Part shown: one piece after another, positions 23,358-35,060 of the stretch | How positions within the stretch are numbered: position 1 is the stretch's first letter | How the letters are laid out: every line of letters starts with the position of its first letter | NCBI RefSeq assembly: GCF_029784165.1 | Contig: NC_073694.1 | Span: 161,276,995 to 161,340,994 of the forward strand | Source: Wyeomyia smithii | Taxonomy: Eukaryota > Arthropoda > Insecta > Diptera > Culicidae | Reading direction: 5' to 3' | DNA: 64,000 nt | The notes under the pieces: generated by a model | Seen by the model: the letters and a program-made list of their open reading frames with translations, nothing else | Told to the model about the DNA's origin: nothing | The model's database searches: none | Translations under genes and position numbers: made by a program

Positions 23358-24633
23358 CAAAAAGTTAAACACTGAATTATTCAGGTCCAAAAACGATGAA
23401 AACAACTGGAAAATGAAGATATGAAAGCTAAGTATACGTTTTGTCTTGTCCGTATTGTAAAAAGATATTTTGGTGCTTGTTTATAGTTTATTTTTGTGAG
23501 TAAACAGATACAGAGAGATTTTGATTTCATCATTGAAATTTTGTGCGCGGTATATTTCTCGGGTTTCAGTAACAAGTTTTGTGTTTGTCCACAAAGTGTT
23601 AGTGTGGTTTTAGTGTTAGTGTTAGTGTGGGAATTATATGCTTTGATTTTTTGATTTTTCTAGCTTTTGACCAGTTGTTTCACATAATATGTTATATTTA
23701 AGACTAGTTCGGCACTTAATCAACAAATTTAAAAATATATATTCTGGCTAATATGTATATTTGCATTTTTTAATTGTTGAGGCTTTGGATGCATGGAACT
23801 TTGCCAATTTTCATAGTTATTAGGCAACTCGTACATCGTTAAGAGATAATCGGCGTTCCTGCGCGTCTGTGTCGGCCGGCGGGATTAAAGAGGTTGTTCA
23901 TAACGCTCCGGTGTAAACGCGTATTCAGCCCGGGCGAGTTTTGCTTATATATGGACTTCCGGCGTCTGGTGATTTCGCGAAGTAAACTCAGATATTTCAT
24001 CATATCTTTCTGATCTTCATCAACGTTGAGCCGGAGACTGCTCGCGCGTTCAATCGATGAATATCATTTCAACCTCCGCGTCGATACCTTCCATGAGGTC
24101 GTATTATCAACAGATAGATCAACAACGCGCAATAGTTTTAGGTATAAAGAGAAACACCTTACGAGGAGATATACGGTAATTTTACGTTGTCTCGGTTTAG
24201 TCAAAGGTCCTGTATCCTCGCGTACGTTTTGTTGTTCCGGTGTTACATAATCAAACTAAATAAGTTCGGATCACATTATGAATATCGTGGCGGAAGTAAT
24301 AAACTTGTAGGCACTTTCCCTTTCTCCAACATCCCAGTGATTTCTCGTGGAAGTGCAGAGGTGTTCTCGGCTTCCAACAAAGCGAGTATCACGTCAACAT
24401 ATTCCTATACAAACTCCTTCTTTGACCTGCATTCGGATGCGGCCGGCACTGGTATTGCCTAATATAAAGATTTAGGTCACCTGTTTTTACACATTGAGGA
24501 TGCATGTTGGTCCCAAACATCATCTGTTGGTTCTTTGTGTAATTACAGCTGATCTGGCAATAACGGAGTAGCAACCGCGGGCGGTCAATCATGCTCATGC
24601 TCATGCTCAAAAAGTTAAACACTGAATTATTCA
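23358..24633. repeat. unidentified 1.2 kb segment between 26-bp direct repeats
   Basis: An identical 26-bp sequence starting CAAAAAGTTAAACACTG is at 23358-23383 and 24608-24633. The 1224 bp between ends with a small CATGCT tandem repeat (about 24590-24607), reminiscent of the simple-repeat tails of some non-LTR elements. Part of the inside (23640-23980) is related to 62880-63260. No open frame of note. It may be an inserted element with an unusually long target duplication or a duplication-mediated rearrangement. Confidence 0.5.
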
Positions 24634-26119
24634 TTCCGAAACCGGTATTAAAATAAAGCAACCCCACTTTTTCCACCTAACAGAAACCATTTGAGTACTT
24701 CCTTCACAAGAAACACATTTCTCTTAACTTTTAATGACCAACACTTGTTCAATTTTACCTCGCAAAATGATTGAATCATATCAGATTGATGACGACATAA
24801 ATATCCCAGTTGGGCATTGCTGCTTGTAATTGAAAAACAAATTTCTAAAGCTTTGTACCTGGTGGCCGTTGGGAGAACTAAAGCATGTCTCACGTCTCTT
24901 AAATCTGAGGTAAGACAGTCATCCGCTGAAAATTAATGGAATTTTCTGGTTTTTGGCTAGACGGAGACTTGCACGCGTAAATCTAAAATCTACCTGAAAA
25001 ATATTGTTTGAAAAATCTATTCTTTCTTGCATGACCAGAATGTAATACACACGACATGACGCAATGAAACTGTTCACGTGTAGATGGCGCAGCTAAAACG
25101 TCAGCGAGATATGTGGTACAAACAAAATAAATGAGATTTGACAGAGACAGCTTTCGACTTACTTATTCGGGGAATACAACACAAATGAAAAAGCATAAAT
25201 TTTCGCTAGTGAAACACTTTGAGGAAAATATATGGTTATTTCACCATCACATGGTTTACTAGGAAAAGACAAAATAGTTAGATAAAAAGTAGACCAAAAA
25301 TAGACGCCTGTTTTGCTTTGAAGGGATGGAGTAACAGCTAGTAACTTTTCGTGTTCGATGGGTTTTGTTTGAAGATGTCTTCGCTTCCAGTGACATCTAA
25401 TTTCCACAGGGATGTTATGGGTCGAATGAGACTGATGTTATCGTTAGTCATATAAAAGTTTAGGGCTCTCTTTAAAAAGCCTCATGGTTTCCTTCACCGG
25501 AGCGCTAAGGAATAGCGCTGTGATAACAAGAGAAACTATTATTTCATCTGTATTTATGCTCCCCAAGGGTTTTAATCTTTCAACAAACTCTCAATGGATT
25601 GACCAAGAAACTTGTTTAGATTCGATTCGAATTCGATGATCAACCATTTCGCCAATCCATTGGTTGGTGCCTCTAACCTGCATAAACAATTCATTGCCAA
25701 GCTACTCTTCTCGGAAGGAAAGGGTTCGAAACACAAACACTTTTTAATGCATCGTCAAACATGGGTAGGCACTCATTGATGATTTTTTTCAATATATTTC
25801 ACCGCGTTAGCAGGATGATTGATTCCCGGTGACCTTTATGGACGGTCCATTGTTAATTTTATCCAAAATTTGTTCATTATGATCATGCTTGTCCATAATA
25901 ATGATTTTATGCCCCTAGTCAGCTTTTCAGTAAAACACAAGATGCTCAAGTAACTTTTTAACCCTTTGATGTACAGGCGCATTAAAGTTATTTCAATGGC
26001 GTGAGAGTTTTTGAACGTTTTGAAATTCCTAAACAACACTAAAAGCTGACTACAGTTTTGTCAGTTACAATTTCGGGAATAAGAACAGTCTGTGAATCAA
26101 ACCGTCTTTGCTGTAATTA
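24634..26119. other. non-coding stretch
   Basis: No frame above 82 codons, no repeat structure recognised. Probably intron or intergenic sequence. Confidence 0.5.
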
Positions 26120-26420
26120 CAGTCTAACAGACATAACACTGGAACCTAGCTCCATCGCCACAAAAAACGATCATTTAAAATTTCCAATCGAATAACAGTC
26201 ATCACGCGGTAAAGCTGTCTGGGGCGCTGTCATGCAGTCTCATACATATTTTGTGGTTTACCATTTGACACATGCAGTAACGCTGGCGCTGATGTCGAAA
26301 TACATTACGCAGCGCGAACACGACAGCAGATGGTGCAGGTGTTACTAACGTTAAGTACTGGAATCATCCGAACGATGATTTTATTGAAAATTTGTTCGAA
26401 GTGTTATGTCTGTTAGTCTG
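26120..26420 (-). mobile_element. 301-bp MITE, copy A
   Basis: The ends are 21-bp inverted repeats differing at one or two bases (CAGTCTAACAGACATAACACT at the left; complement at 26400-26420). The whole body matches, in the opposite orientation, the element at 38658-39200 once its SINE is removed (302 bp), including gatggagctaggttccagtg and ttcaataaaatcatcgttcgg. Two equal-length copies sharing the same ends define the family. Superfamily is uncertain; the flanks show no clean target duplication. Confidence 0.8.
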
Positions 26421-26484
26421 TGCTGTAACGTTTTACCTTTGTTATACTAAACAAAGGTTATACAATCGGTCGAAAAACGTAAAA

Positions 26485-27060
26485 TAGATCCAAGGCCCGA
26501 AGGGCCGAACCGTATACACCATTTGACTCAGCTCGACGAACTGAGCAATGTCTGTTCGTGTGTATGTGTGTGTATGTGTATATGTGTGTGTATGTATGTA
26601 TGTGCCGCAAAATACTAACGCACTTTTCTTATAGAACGCAACATCCGATTTTTATGATCTTATATGCAAATGAAAGCTACTGTGCTCGCCAGAATGCTAC
26701 CGAGTGGATTTTTGATTAGTGGCTTAGATTTCGAGATATTGATCGAAGAGTATTTTTTTACATAGGATATTCAACTTTAAACACCAAATGAATCTGTTGA
26801 AAGCCAAATGTTGTATACCAATCGACTCAGTTCAACTAAATGAACACTGGCTGTATATATTTGTATGTGTGTATGTACGTTTGTAGGTGTAAATATTTTG
26901 TTCATCTGTGTGGTATATCAAAATCGAACAAAAAAAACAAGAAAAAATCCCACCTTTCTTACAGAACGCATTATCCGATTTTGGTGTATACAAATGGTGT
27001 GCAAATGGAAGCTCCAAAGCTCTTTAAAAATCATACTAAGCGAGTTATTTTTATCAGTTG
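26485..27060. repeat. two diverged tandem copies of a mosquito dispersed repeat with (TG)n core
   Basis: Copy one (about 26485-26780) runs ccaaggcccgaagggccga, atttgactcagctcgacgaa, a gtgtgtatg run, then ttcttatagaacgcaacatccgat. Copy two (about 26805-27060) repeats the order: accaatcgactcagttcaac, a tgtatgtgtg run, ttcttacagaacgcattatccgat, tgcaaatggaagct. The motif order resembles an abundant culicine repeat that I know by eye but cannot name reliably. Confidence 0.7.
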
Positions 27061-27859
27061 CTTGAATGTTAGAATATTTAAATCAGAATGTTTAAACATA
27101 TTAGATATCTTACACTTCGGATCATTTCTCTCTCTATCTTTCTTTTTTTCTATCTCCCTTTCTCATTTTTTCTCTCGCTCTCTCTTTTTTCAACCGCTAT
27201 GTATTTCTTGAAAGAAACTAAGAGTAAAAGACATCTGTGCAGTGTTTTATACTCTGTGTGTTGCCTTCTAACTGGTGTAAATTAATGAACCTTTTGTTTT
27301 TAATAGCTCAACAAAATCGTTTAAAATCTGTCCACGTAATATGTGGATGGCCCTAATTCTGAACTATAATTTCTTGAGAGCAAGTTTGTAGAACTTTGCT
27401 GCAATTCGTAGGAAATATTCGATGCTAATTTATAATCTACAATCATTACGTTTTTTCTAGATTTTGTGGTTTTTGAAAACGAAGCCATTGTGGTATTTAA
27501 GCTTGGATTATGAGGAATTATATCAATAATATTGCAATGAACTGACAAACATATTTGCTGTTCTAGAATTAAATCTGCATCATTGTTATCTTTATTGTTT
27601 CTGGGCGTTCAATTATATCAATAATTCATAAATTGTTTTTATCCGAGAAAGCTTAAAAAATGGTTTGGGGCGAAAAAATATAACCCAGACTCGAGTGATG
27701 ATATTCACAATATTTGTGAAAACCACGTCGAGGATTGATTCAGTGATCGTATTTGGTTCATCCGCTGGAAAACTATCTTTTAAATTCAATTTTAAACGAT
27801 TTATGGTTTACTGGCATAATAAGTTTATGTGTAGTAATAGTTAGTATAACAAAGGTTTT
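27061..27859. other. non-coding stretch with CT-rich run
   Basis: A pyrimidine-rich tract (27126-27190, mixed CTCT and TTTCT) is the only feature. No gene seen. Confidence 0.5.
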
Positions 27860-28226
27860 TGCACTGCTAGGTGGATTAATTCAGGTTTTATGCCTAGAAG
27901 TTGGCAGCGATCAGGATACGCCGGTAACTGTTGCGGATATCGCCTCGGAAGAAAACGTGGGGCGTAGCGTAGAAATTTTCGCTTAACAGATTCTATTCTT
28001 GCAATCCAGTTTGCGTTGTGAGCATACCACACTATAGATCTAGTTTCAAGAACAGATTGCACCAGTGAAAAAGGATTGGTTCATGAAATTTCGATATTAC
28101 CTTGAAGATCATTCCAAGTCGATTCACCTTTGATATGAATCCGTTAGAATGCGGCGATAGTGCTGCATCCAATGTAGCACCCAAATCTATAACCTGGGTA
28201 ACTCTAGTCAAAGTTAAACCAAACAT
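27860..28226 (-). pseudogene. CR1-clade reverse transcriptase fragment, C-terminal part
   Basis: Read on the minus strand, two frames give VTQVIDLGATLDAALSPHSNG then ISKVNRLGMIFKVISKF, followed after a shift by SVLETRSIVWYAH, RIESVKRKFLRYA and LPAYPDRCQLLGI. This is the usual end of CR1/Q-type retrotransposon ORF2 after the RT palm (DLGV.LD, LVRSILEYASVVW, RIESVQRRF, LP.Y..RC). It is a short, frameshifted relic pointing away from the plus-strand CR1 relic that starts at 28430. Confidence 0.75.
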
Positions 28227-28429
28227 GCTATAGCTGTATAGTATCGGGTCATTTCTTCTGTTGAATGATATCCCTCAACATTTCTGGTTTATTACTGTCA
28301 GTAAGTCATTAGAATACCACTCGTGCAAAATGGCTGGAGTTTGACACAGTCAGCGGTATTCTAAATAATCTTGAACAATTTAACACCGTCCGCAAAAAAC
28401 ACCCAGCGATTCTGTGGCAGTATTAACGA

Positions 28430-29432
28430 TGCAACGCTACTTTCAAGTCGATTTGAGCTTCTTCGGTCATACTTCATTTCCTCCGATCATCATGGATTTA
28501 TACCTGGCCGCTCCGTAGCAACGAACCTCATGGACTTCACATCAAACTGTATCGCTGAAATTGAACGCAAAGCGCAAGTCGATGTTTGATCGCATGGACC
28601 ATTGTATATTGCTGAAAAAAATATCGTGATTGAGAGCATCGTCACGTTTCGTCAAGTGGTTGGAATCATTTCTGTGTGATAGAACGTTGCAGGTTAAGCT
28701 CGGCGCTACTGTCTCTACTTCCTTCACGAACAAATCTGGTGTACCGCAAGGTAGTAATCTTGGGCCACTGCTGTTCATCACTTTTTTTCAACGACGCGGC
28801 TAGCGCTCTAGGAATTGGTTGCAGACGCCGGTGATCTGAAAATTTATTTGACGATTCGTAATAGTGATTGAAGATTGTTACCGTTTACAGCCCCTACTGG
28901 ACTGCTTCGTGACGTGGTGATCGTTTCTAAAGCCACTACACAACTTGGTTTCATCTCAAAAATTGGACGTGATTTCAAGGATCCCCATTGCTTTAAAGCG
29001 TTGTATTGCTCTTTAGTGCGTCCCATACTGGAAATTGCAAGCGTGGTTTGGACCCCGCATCAGCTGTCTTGGAATCTCAGATTAGAACGTGTGCAGAGAA
29101 GATTCATCCGTTTGGCTTTGAGAGATTTACCCTGGCGTGATCCAGTTAATCTTCCACCGTATCCAGATCGCTGTCGTTTGTTAGGACTTGATACGCTTGA
29201 ACGTCGCCGAAAGATACAGCAGACATTATTCGTTGCTATGATTTTAAATGGCGAAATAGACTCACCGAAATTACTATCCACGATAAATTTTCGCGCTTCA
29301 GATCTTCAACGAGCACGAGCTACGGTTACTACGAGCCTGCAGCATACATGGTTAGAATTTTCACAAATGTTTGATATCTTTTTAACTTTGTTGAATTCAA
29401 ACATATTTTTAAACAGAAAATTGTTAAACTAA
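28430..29432 (+). pseudogene. CR1-clade reverse transcriptase remnant
   Basis: Recognisable RT blocks follow each other on the plus strand: HHGFIPGRSVATNLMDF and EIERKAQVDV (to 28588), then after a small deletion RFVKWLESFLCDRTLQVKLG and SGVPQGSNLGPLLF (28650-28780). The catalytic box has become ADAGDLKIYL near 28815-28860. A long open C-terminal part follows (28875-29432, 185 codons): ALYCSLVRPILEIASVVW, RLERVQRRFIRLALRDLPW, LPPYPDRCRLLGLDTLERR. The endonuclease is absent. Loss of the ADD box and several shifts make it dead. Confidence 0.85.
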
Positions 29433-29639
29433 GCTCCTTTTAACTAACGATTCATAAAGACAACTGTCAGATGATGCGATACAGAAAATATTTCGCATAC
29501 TACCCGGGACGCTCCGAGATGAAATTTCCGGGAAAATTCCTATTTTTTCAATTTCGGGAAATGGACGTTCTAGTAGCCGTAGATCTAGTAGCTGTAGTTC
29601 TCCTTTTTGCCACTCTAAACTAGTGTGGGAATGCATCCT

Positions 29640-30090
29640 GTCGCTCCAACGGTTGGCTATGAAAAACCAGGTTATCTTCTACTGGTTTCTTGGTCACTGT
29701 GAAATCGAAGGCATTGAGAAGGCTGATTTACATACATACATAGATTGACCATACAAGGGTCTTCCACAAAATTTGTAGACCCAGAACCTTTCTGTGGAGT
29801 CCCCACCGAGCGCTTTTAAAGTTGAACTCGGTGAATGGGAAAAAGCGACCATCAAAGTAAACTGGGATGTCATAAACGGATTACGATTGATTCAGGGAGC
29901 CAAATTGCGAGAAAATCCTCGTGCTTCACAGGCTAAATAAGAAAGACTTGATATTCACTGGTATAATTACAGGGCACTGTCCGTGTAAAAATCATCTCAA
30001 GAAGCTAGGCAACTTGATGATGATAAATGTCACCTTTGTGGCATTGGAAGCGAACCATCAGAATATCTAGGGAACCTGAGGGTATTACGC
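29640..30090 (+). pseudogene. RNase H and C-terminal fragment of a non-LTR retrotransposon
   Basis: Plus-strand frames give QVIFYWFLGHCEIEGIEKAD near 29665-29735, which matches the end of the retrotransposon RNase H domain (WVP.HC.I.GNEKAD). Later come VNWDVINGLRLIQG, ITGHCPCKNHLKKLGN and DDDKCHLCGIGSEPSEY, the zinc-binding C-terminal tail of RNase-H-bearing elements (I, Loa or R1 groups). The proline and serine of the RNase H motif are changed and the frame shifts at least twice. It is not the same sub-family as the element at 9-15 kb. Confidence 0.6.
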
Positions 30091-31894
30091 TCACGTTAAG
30101 AATAATCTATCATTACGTACCCGTCAATGCGGAATGAAATTCAAAAAAACACTTCAAATTGAAGTTAAAACAGTTTTTAACAGAAAATGCTCGTCCTGAA
30201 GCATAGAAATCTATAAAATAAGTCATATTCGTGAAATTTAAAAAGGTCTTCGAAGTTTTATTTGCAACTCCATTGGGGGCAAGATGTCTGTATGTGTGTG
30301 TTATCCAGCGCATGCGCAAATGTGTTGTTATGTGCAGTGCAACAAGATTGACAATCACTTTTATTAATGGCACTTTTAGTTGATGATTAAATTAATGATA
30401 AAATAAAATATTCAACCTTTCAAAATGAATTGTTGTATCCGCTTGAATATTTAAATTGTATTCGTATAGTTTCAACGTAAACTGGACATAAAATCTAATA
30501 AAACTAGAAAACGTTTAAAGGGTAACGTCCACCAAAAAAAAAATTTCTTATAATTTTTTTTTTGGCTTAAATTATGCTGAAACTATTCTAGAATCAAAAT
30601 TTCCATCGCCCAAGTACTGAACTAAACTCAAAATTCATTTAAATCAATTTTTACCGAACAACTTTTATGCTCCAAAATAACATTTTTCGTTCTTTTTGGT
30701 GATGTTTGTTTTTCTTTTTTATTTCGAAGCTTTGTAAACTAGCAGAAGTTACCTATGATCGTTATCGTGTTTCAAATTTGAAGTATAGGGGTCGCTGCAT
30801 CAAGTTTCGACCGTTATAGCGTTTCTACAGCACGGGGTTACTCACAATTCCCCTTTGTTTAGTCGATCAGCCATTTTCGTTGTGTACGTTCTTTGTTTGA
30901 GTTTTTCTATACTTTTTAACTATGAGTTATATTCAAATGTACTTAAATATGAGTGACAAGTTTGAGTTTTGCGTGGGATCGGAGGCCTACCACGTCAAAG
31001 TCGCTGAGCATCGCATGTCTGATATCGCGAAAGAGGCTAGGCGCAGCCTTACATCAGATAACAAAAAGGAAGAAGAGGAAAGTAAAGCCCAGGAAAGACA
31101 ACTTTACGGCGCAGGGACATCTGACTGAAGGTAAAAAAAATATTAGGGGCTTTATTATTGCAATTCTTAAAATTTATAGCATTTGGAAACTTTAAACGTG
31201 TTTTTCTCAAAACCTTGTTTTCAAAATCGGCGAGCAGTAGAACTGGAAAAGTTTACATCCGATTGACTTGATATTTCAACTGTAGCTTGTTCATTAGATT
31301 ATCTAGTGAAGTACACACGATTTTGGCGATTGATTAACAACAACAAAAGTTATAAACAATTGAAGTCTATTTTTCTTTGTCGAAAAAGAGATTTTTCTCA
31401 AACCGTTCAATTTTGCGAAGAAAAATTCTAAAAATATAATCATGTGTACTTCACTAGCGACACTTATGTAGATAATGCCCTCATATGTATTTCCACATGT
31501 ATTTCTCGATTTCCGTAGGATTCATGCAATATAGAGAGGTAATATGATACATACGAGTTTATAATGTAAAATAACAGTGGTTGGCTCCCAAATCACTTTA
31601 AAATGTATGTATTTCGTGTAAGGTTGAAGTGGCGCTTTTTGCCCCGGCTGGGCATTTTGTACACAGTTCCCCTATAACGGTACTCCGCCCTCCTTTACAG
31701 CTTCCTACAGCAAGTCTGCCGCTTGACTTGGGTGACGAAGACCGCAAAAAGTGACTTGCAAGCGCAATAAGAATAAACACCACACTTGATGCGCGGTTAC
31801 TCGTCGCCGCAGGCGCGAGGATGAGTTACCGGATTTGTTTATAAACAAGACAAGAGTGGCGGAGCGAATGCCGGAGACGCTCTGGAGAGCATAA
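30091..31894. other. non-coding stretch with one short open frame
   Basis: Apart from the 68-codon frame at 30922-31128 this holds AT-rich DNA with several oligo-A and oligo-T runs. A moderately GC-rich patch at 31620-31880 shows no coding pattern. Confidence 0.5.
30922..31128 (+). CDS. possible small charged protein or first exon, unrecognised
   Basis: Sixty-eight codons from ATG at 30922 (an inner ATG at 30949 begins MSDKFEFCVGSEAYHVKV). The frame is GC-richer than its surroundings, has a regular mixed fold-like start and a charged end (KKEEEESKAQERQ). A GTAAAA that could be a splice donor follows directly after the stop codon. I do not recognise the family. It may be a small gene, a first exon with an alternative frame, or part of an unknown transposon. 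Evidence is composition only. Confidence 0.25.
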   Translation: MSYIQMYLNMSDKFEFCVGSEAYHVKVAEHRMSDIAKEARRSLTSDNKKEEEESKAQERQLYGAGTSD

Positions 31895-32210
31895 TTGGGT
31901 TGTTTTCCTATATCAGTTTTTTATATCATCTGAAAGAGCTTCATTTTCTAAGCAATACGTGATTTCCGAAAATTTCTATCATTATCCTTCAATTTTTAAA
32001 TCACAAATTAAAACTGCTCGAAATCGCTACAATGACAGTTCTTCTATATACTATCTGTCATTATAGCGATTTGGAGCAATTTTTATTCTTCATTTAAAAA
32101 TCGAAGAACAATGATATAAAATTCTGAAAACATTACGTTCTGCTCAGAAAATTACACTCTTTCAGCTGATGTATAAAAATCAGGAATTCGTGAATAGCTA
32201 AACAACCCAA
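31895..32210. mobile_element. 316-bp foldback MITE with ATAA target duplication
   Basis: The sequence folds nearly end to end: arms at 31895-32033 and about 32052-32210 pair imperfectly (TTGGGTTGTTT at one end, AAACAACCCAA at the other; gctcgaaatcgctacaatgacag against ctgtcattatagcgatttggagc next to the loop). ATAA borders both sides (31891-31894, 32211-32214). No coding. Such an RNA would form a long hairpin if transcribed. Confidence 0.75.
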
Positions 32211-32491
32211 ATAAGTGGGACTAAGCCCACAAGCAGTATACTAAAATGAGGTAAGGTCGATGAGAGGCCATTAGTATAACAGAGATAGGTAATGGTTCCG
32301 CGAGGGGAAATTGTCTCTCGCGAAATACACTCTAGGGCTAGCATTGAGTTCCTTTTTCAAATATTCAATTGTAAATTAAAAGTGATTCTGTGCGGTCCTT
32401 TTAACCGCACGTACAGGAAACTTTGTGCACGTTTCAATTCGTTTCCGTATCACAAGTTCCCAGTAGAGGGTCCGGAGTGCCCCCTACATTC

Positions 32492-32522
32492 TGGTGACAG
32501 CGGTGGGATACGAACCCACGCC
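32492..32522 (+). other. 31-nt tRNA-Leu-complementary site (possible LTR primer-binding site)
   Basis: The plus strand starts TGGTGACAGCGGTGGGAT and continues through ACGAACCCACGCC. From memory of insect tRNA-Leu(AAG), it is complementary to the 3' end and T-arm with about two mismatches. Three bases upstream the sequence ends ...CCCTACA, a permissible LTR end. It could therefore be the primer site after a 5' LTR. It could equally be a tRNA-Leu 3' fragment on the minus strand. No second LTR or pol sequence was found. Confidence 0.4.
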
Positions 32523-35060
32523 ATTTCTGGCTTATTTGCATTCTAGCTGTTTTTATTGAATTCAACAGGAGGGTTGCTGTCTTAAGATAACAATGTGCCG
32601 TATGCCTAATGCTTCGTGACGGAACATTGGGTATTCTGCGCGGGGTGACCTCACACCCCTACTCTGCGAATGCCGAGTATAAATACAACGCAGATTGCAT
32701 ATCTTCTGTAAGGGACACATAGAGCCTACCAATATTTAGAGGGAAAGTCCCGAACGACCAAAGAAGTCGAGGGTTACGTCTGAGACAGGTAGCGATTATA
32801 GATCCGGTAGGAGTTACTAGCATGATTGAATGCTTGTTTCGTCAAAGCATCTAGGGAGGGACCGAGAGCTTGAGAGGATATTGAGGGGGGTGCGTCAAGT
32901 CCAATCCTGGTATATGGCTACAAGTTACGATGCTAACTACACATTAACTTTCAGCCAAGAAAAGTGTTCTTTCACTAAGACAACGCTTCCTTACATTTTG
33001 CTAGGCCAAAGTTTATCAGTTTATGTCGCAAGTGGATTGTGTAATTCGGCTACGGCTACTCGGTAGATAGGTCGCGGCTTCCTCTAGCTGTAAAAAGTGG
33101 TGCATTTAATGCTGACTTTGACGTCAAGGCGGGTTTCTTTCGGTCGAAAGAGGAGGCAGCAATCGCGGGATATTCAGTTGAGCCTCGGTAACATTTGTGC
33201 CCTGCAGGAACGAAGATTGTTCCGCTTTGGTAAGACCAACGAAGGTTGTTCCGTTGTCCCGTGAATTGAGTACTGTGTTTGCTAAGTACCATAAAGCGGA
33301 AATAAACACTACCGCGCAGGAGTTCGTAGCAGTAGGAGCTGTTGGTTCCCGCTAACGAGCTTAGCTACCCCTACCACCGACAGCAAGAGGAAAAGACTGA
33401 AAAAGTAAAAGGAAAGGTTGATAATGCTTGTTTCTTTTCTTCATTTTTCTAGCAAAAATCCGAAAGTCCATTAGAGGTACTAGGCCGCCCTGCAAGAGTT
33501 TTGCCGGGCAAATTTGAGAGTGTACAGTGTGACTCCCTGTTACAAACTGAGAGTCCGTCAATTTTCCAGCAAAAAGTTGAAGAAGTTGTTCATGAAACAC
33601 GACTGCAAGATTAAAGTAGAATTACAGGTGCCTGTCTTATGTTAATGAATTTTTTGCAATAGGTTTGGGAATACACTCGAATAGGTTCATTCAATTTGTT
33701 GATCTGAAGCGGTAAAACTTCAATAATAACTCTTTTTTCGTATCTTTCTTTTTTTTAATAATTTGCTTCAGGTTTTGGTTATATTCGGCCATTTTGGGTT
33801 ATCCTCGAGAAACTGGTAATCATGTTCTAGGCTTCAAAATGTAATCTGGAGTTGCTTTCGGTCTCCTGGCATCATATTGACTTCGGAAATATCCATATTT
33901 GATGATATTTCACCCGTTTCCAGCTCTGAGTTGTCGAAATTTATGTTCAAAGCAAAGCTCTACACTAGCATCACAAAATCACAATTTTTTGCATCGTTTT
34001 GGATGAGTAGCTAGTTTTCAAATTGAAATTATAATCCTAAGTAATTATTATGCATGGTTGTTACAAGTAGCGCAAAAATTCGATTGAACTGAAAAGCGAT
34101 GTGATGATGAACAAAACTGCTACCAGTATGATAAAAGAACCCATGTTCTTAAACACCTGCGGAGAGGACTGGAATAACAAGCAGGCAGCGCGGCGTAGAT
34201 GATAGAATGCAAGAATTTGAAAAAGAGGACGACCTGCGCTGCTCACTATTTTTTGATATGAAAACGAATTGAACTGAAAACAAGTACATGGTTGAACACA
34301 GAAAATGGTAATAAAAAATCGATTTTCTCTTCCAATCTGTCGTCTACGATACTTCTCCTCCACCAAGAGCTCGAGCAAGATATATAATGTTATCTTTGGG
34401 CTTTCTCTGTTTTTGGATTGCATCATAATAGGTGTGTAGTTGGTCGAGTTATAATCGAATTGCCCATAAATTTTAAGCACTTTATTATGAACTAAATTTT
34501 CAAAAGATGATTTCATAAACTAGAATCATTTATTCTCTATCCAACAAGGTAACAATGACCAATTTTATTCTTACGTTTCACTCAACGTTAACTTTTTTGG
34601 TATGCCACCCAACTAAAATATAACATAATTCTACGTCACAAATGATACAGCAATGGGCTTAGATTACCACCCTGTGGGACGTGTGAAAAGTTCTCAATTT
34701 TAACAAAGCCATAATCTTTAATCTGTAAAAAGAGTTGTTAAGTAACTAGATAAGATACCAACACTTGCCAAATCTTCGGATACGGTGAAGATTTTCTAAT
34801 TATTTTTTTTCATTTTACTAATTTCATAGATATTTGTCAAAAAAGCACACTCAACAAGTAATCGACAAACTCCAAAAATACAGCATAATCATGACTTTTG
34901 TTCGATAAATCATCTGAGAAGCGAGTTATTTTTTCTGACCGCAAACCTTACACAGGTCAACTTTTTATTAAGGAACGGTCAATTCTAGCTCCTAGTTTCG
35001 CTCCGACCTGTCTATCGCTCAAAGGATTAAACAAAAGACAAAAGCCACATTGTCACTCAC
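32523..35060. other. non-coding; first part GC-richer and possibly retroelement leader
   Basis: From 32523 to about 33650 base composition is more balanced than the flanks and could be leader/gag residue of an LTR element, but no zinc knuckle or protease motif is visible. From 33650 on the DNA is AT-rich. A 151-codon minus frame at 34061-34516 has no recognisable domain. The part next to 35060 should be the start of an intron of the GPCR gene. Confidence 0.45.
35055..35060 (-). promoter_or_regulatory. 5' splice donor of GPCR exon
   Basis: On the minus strand the exon ends CTAAG and is followed by GTGAGT, close to the consensus. The split falls after the second base of an arginine codon (phase 2), so either G- or A-initial sequence in the next exon keeps NRKLR intact. 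Confidence 0.8.

Noticed and set aside
34061..34516. 151-codon minus frame as a membrane protein
   Set aside because: Its hydrophobic end arises from AT-rich sequence; no domain, no supporting signals.
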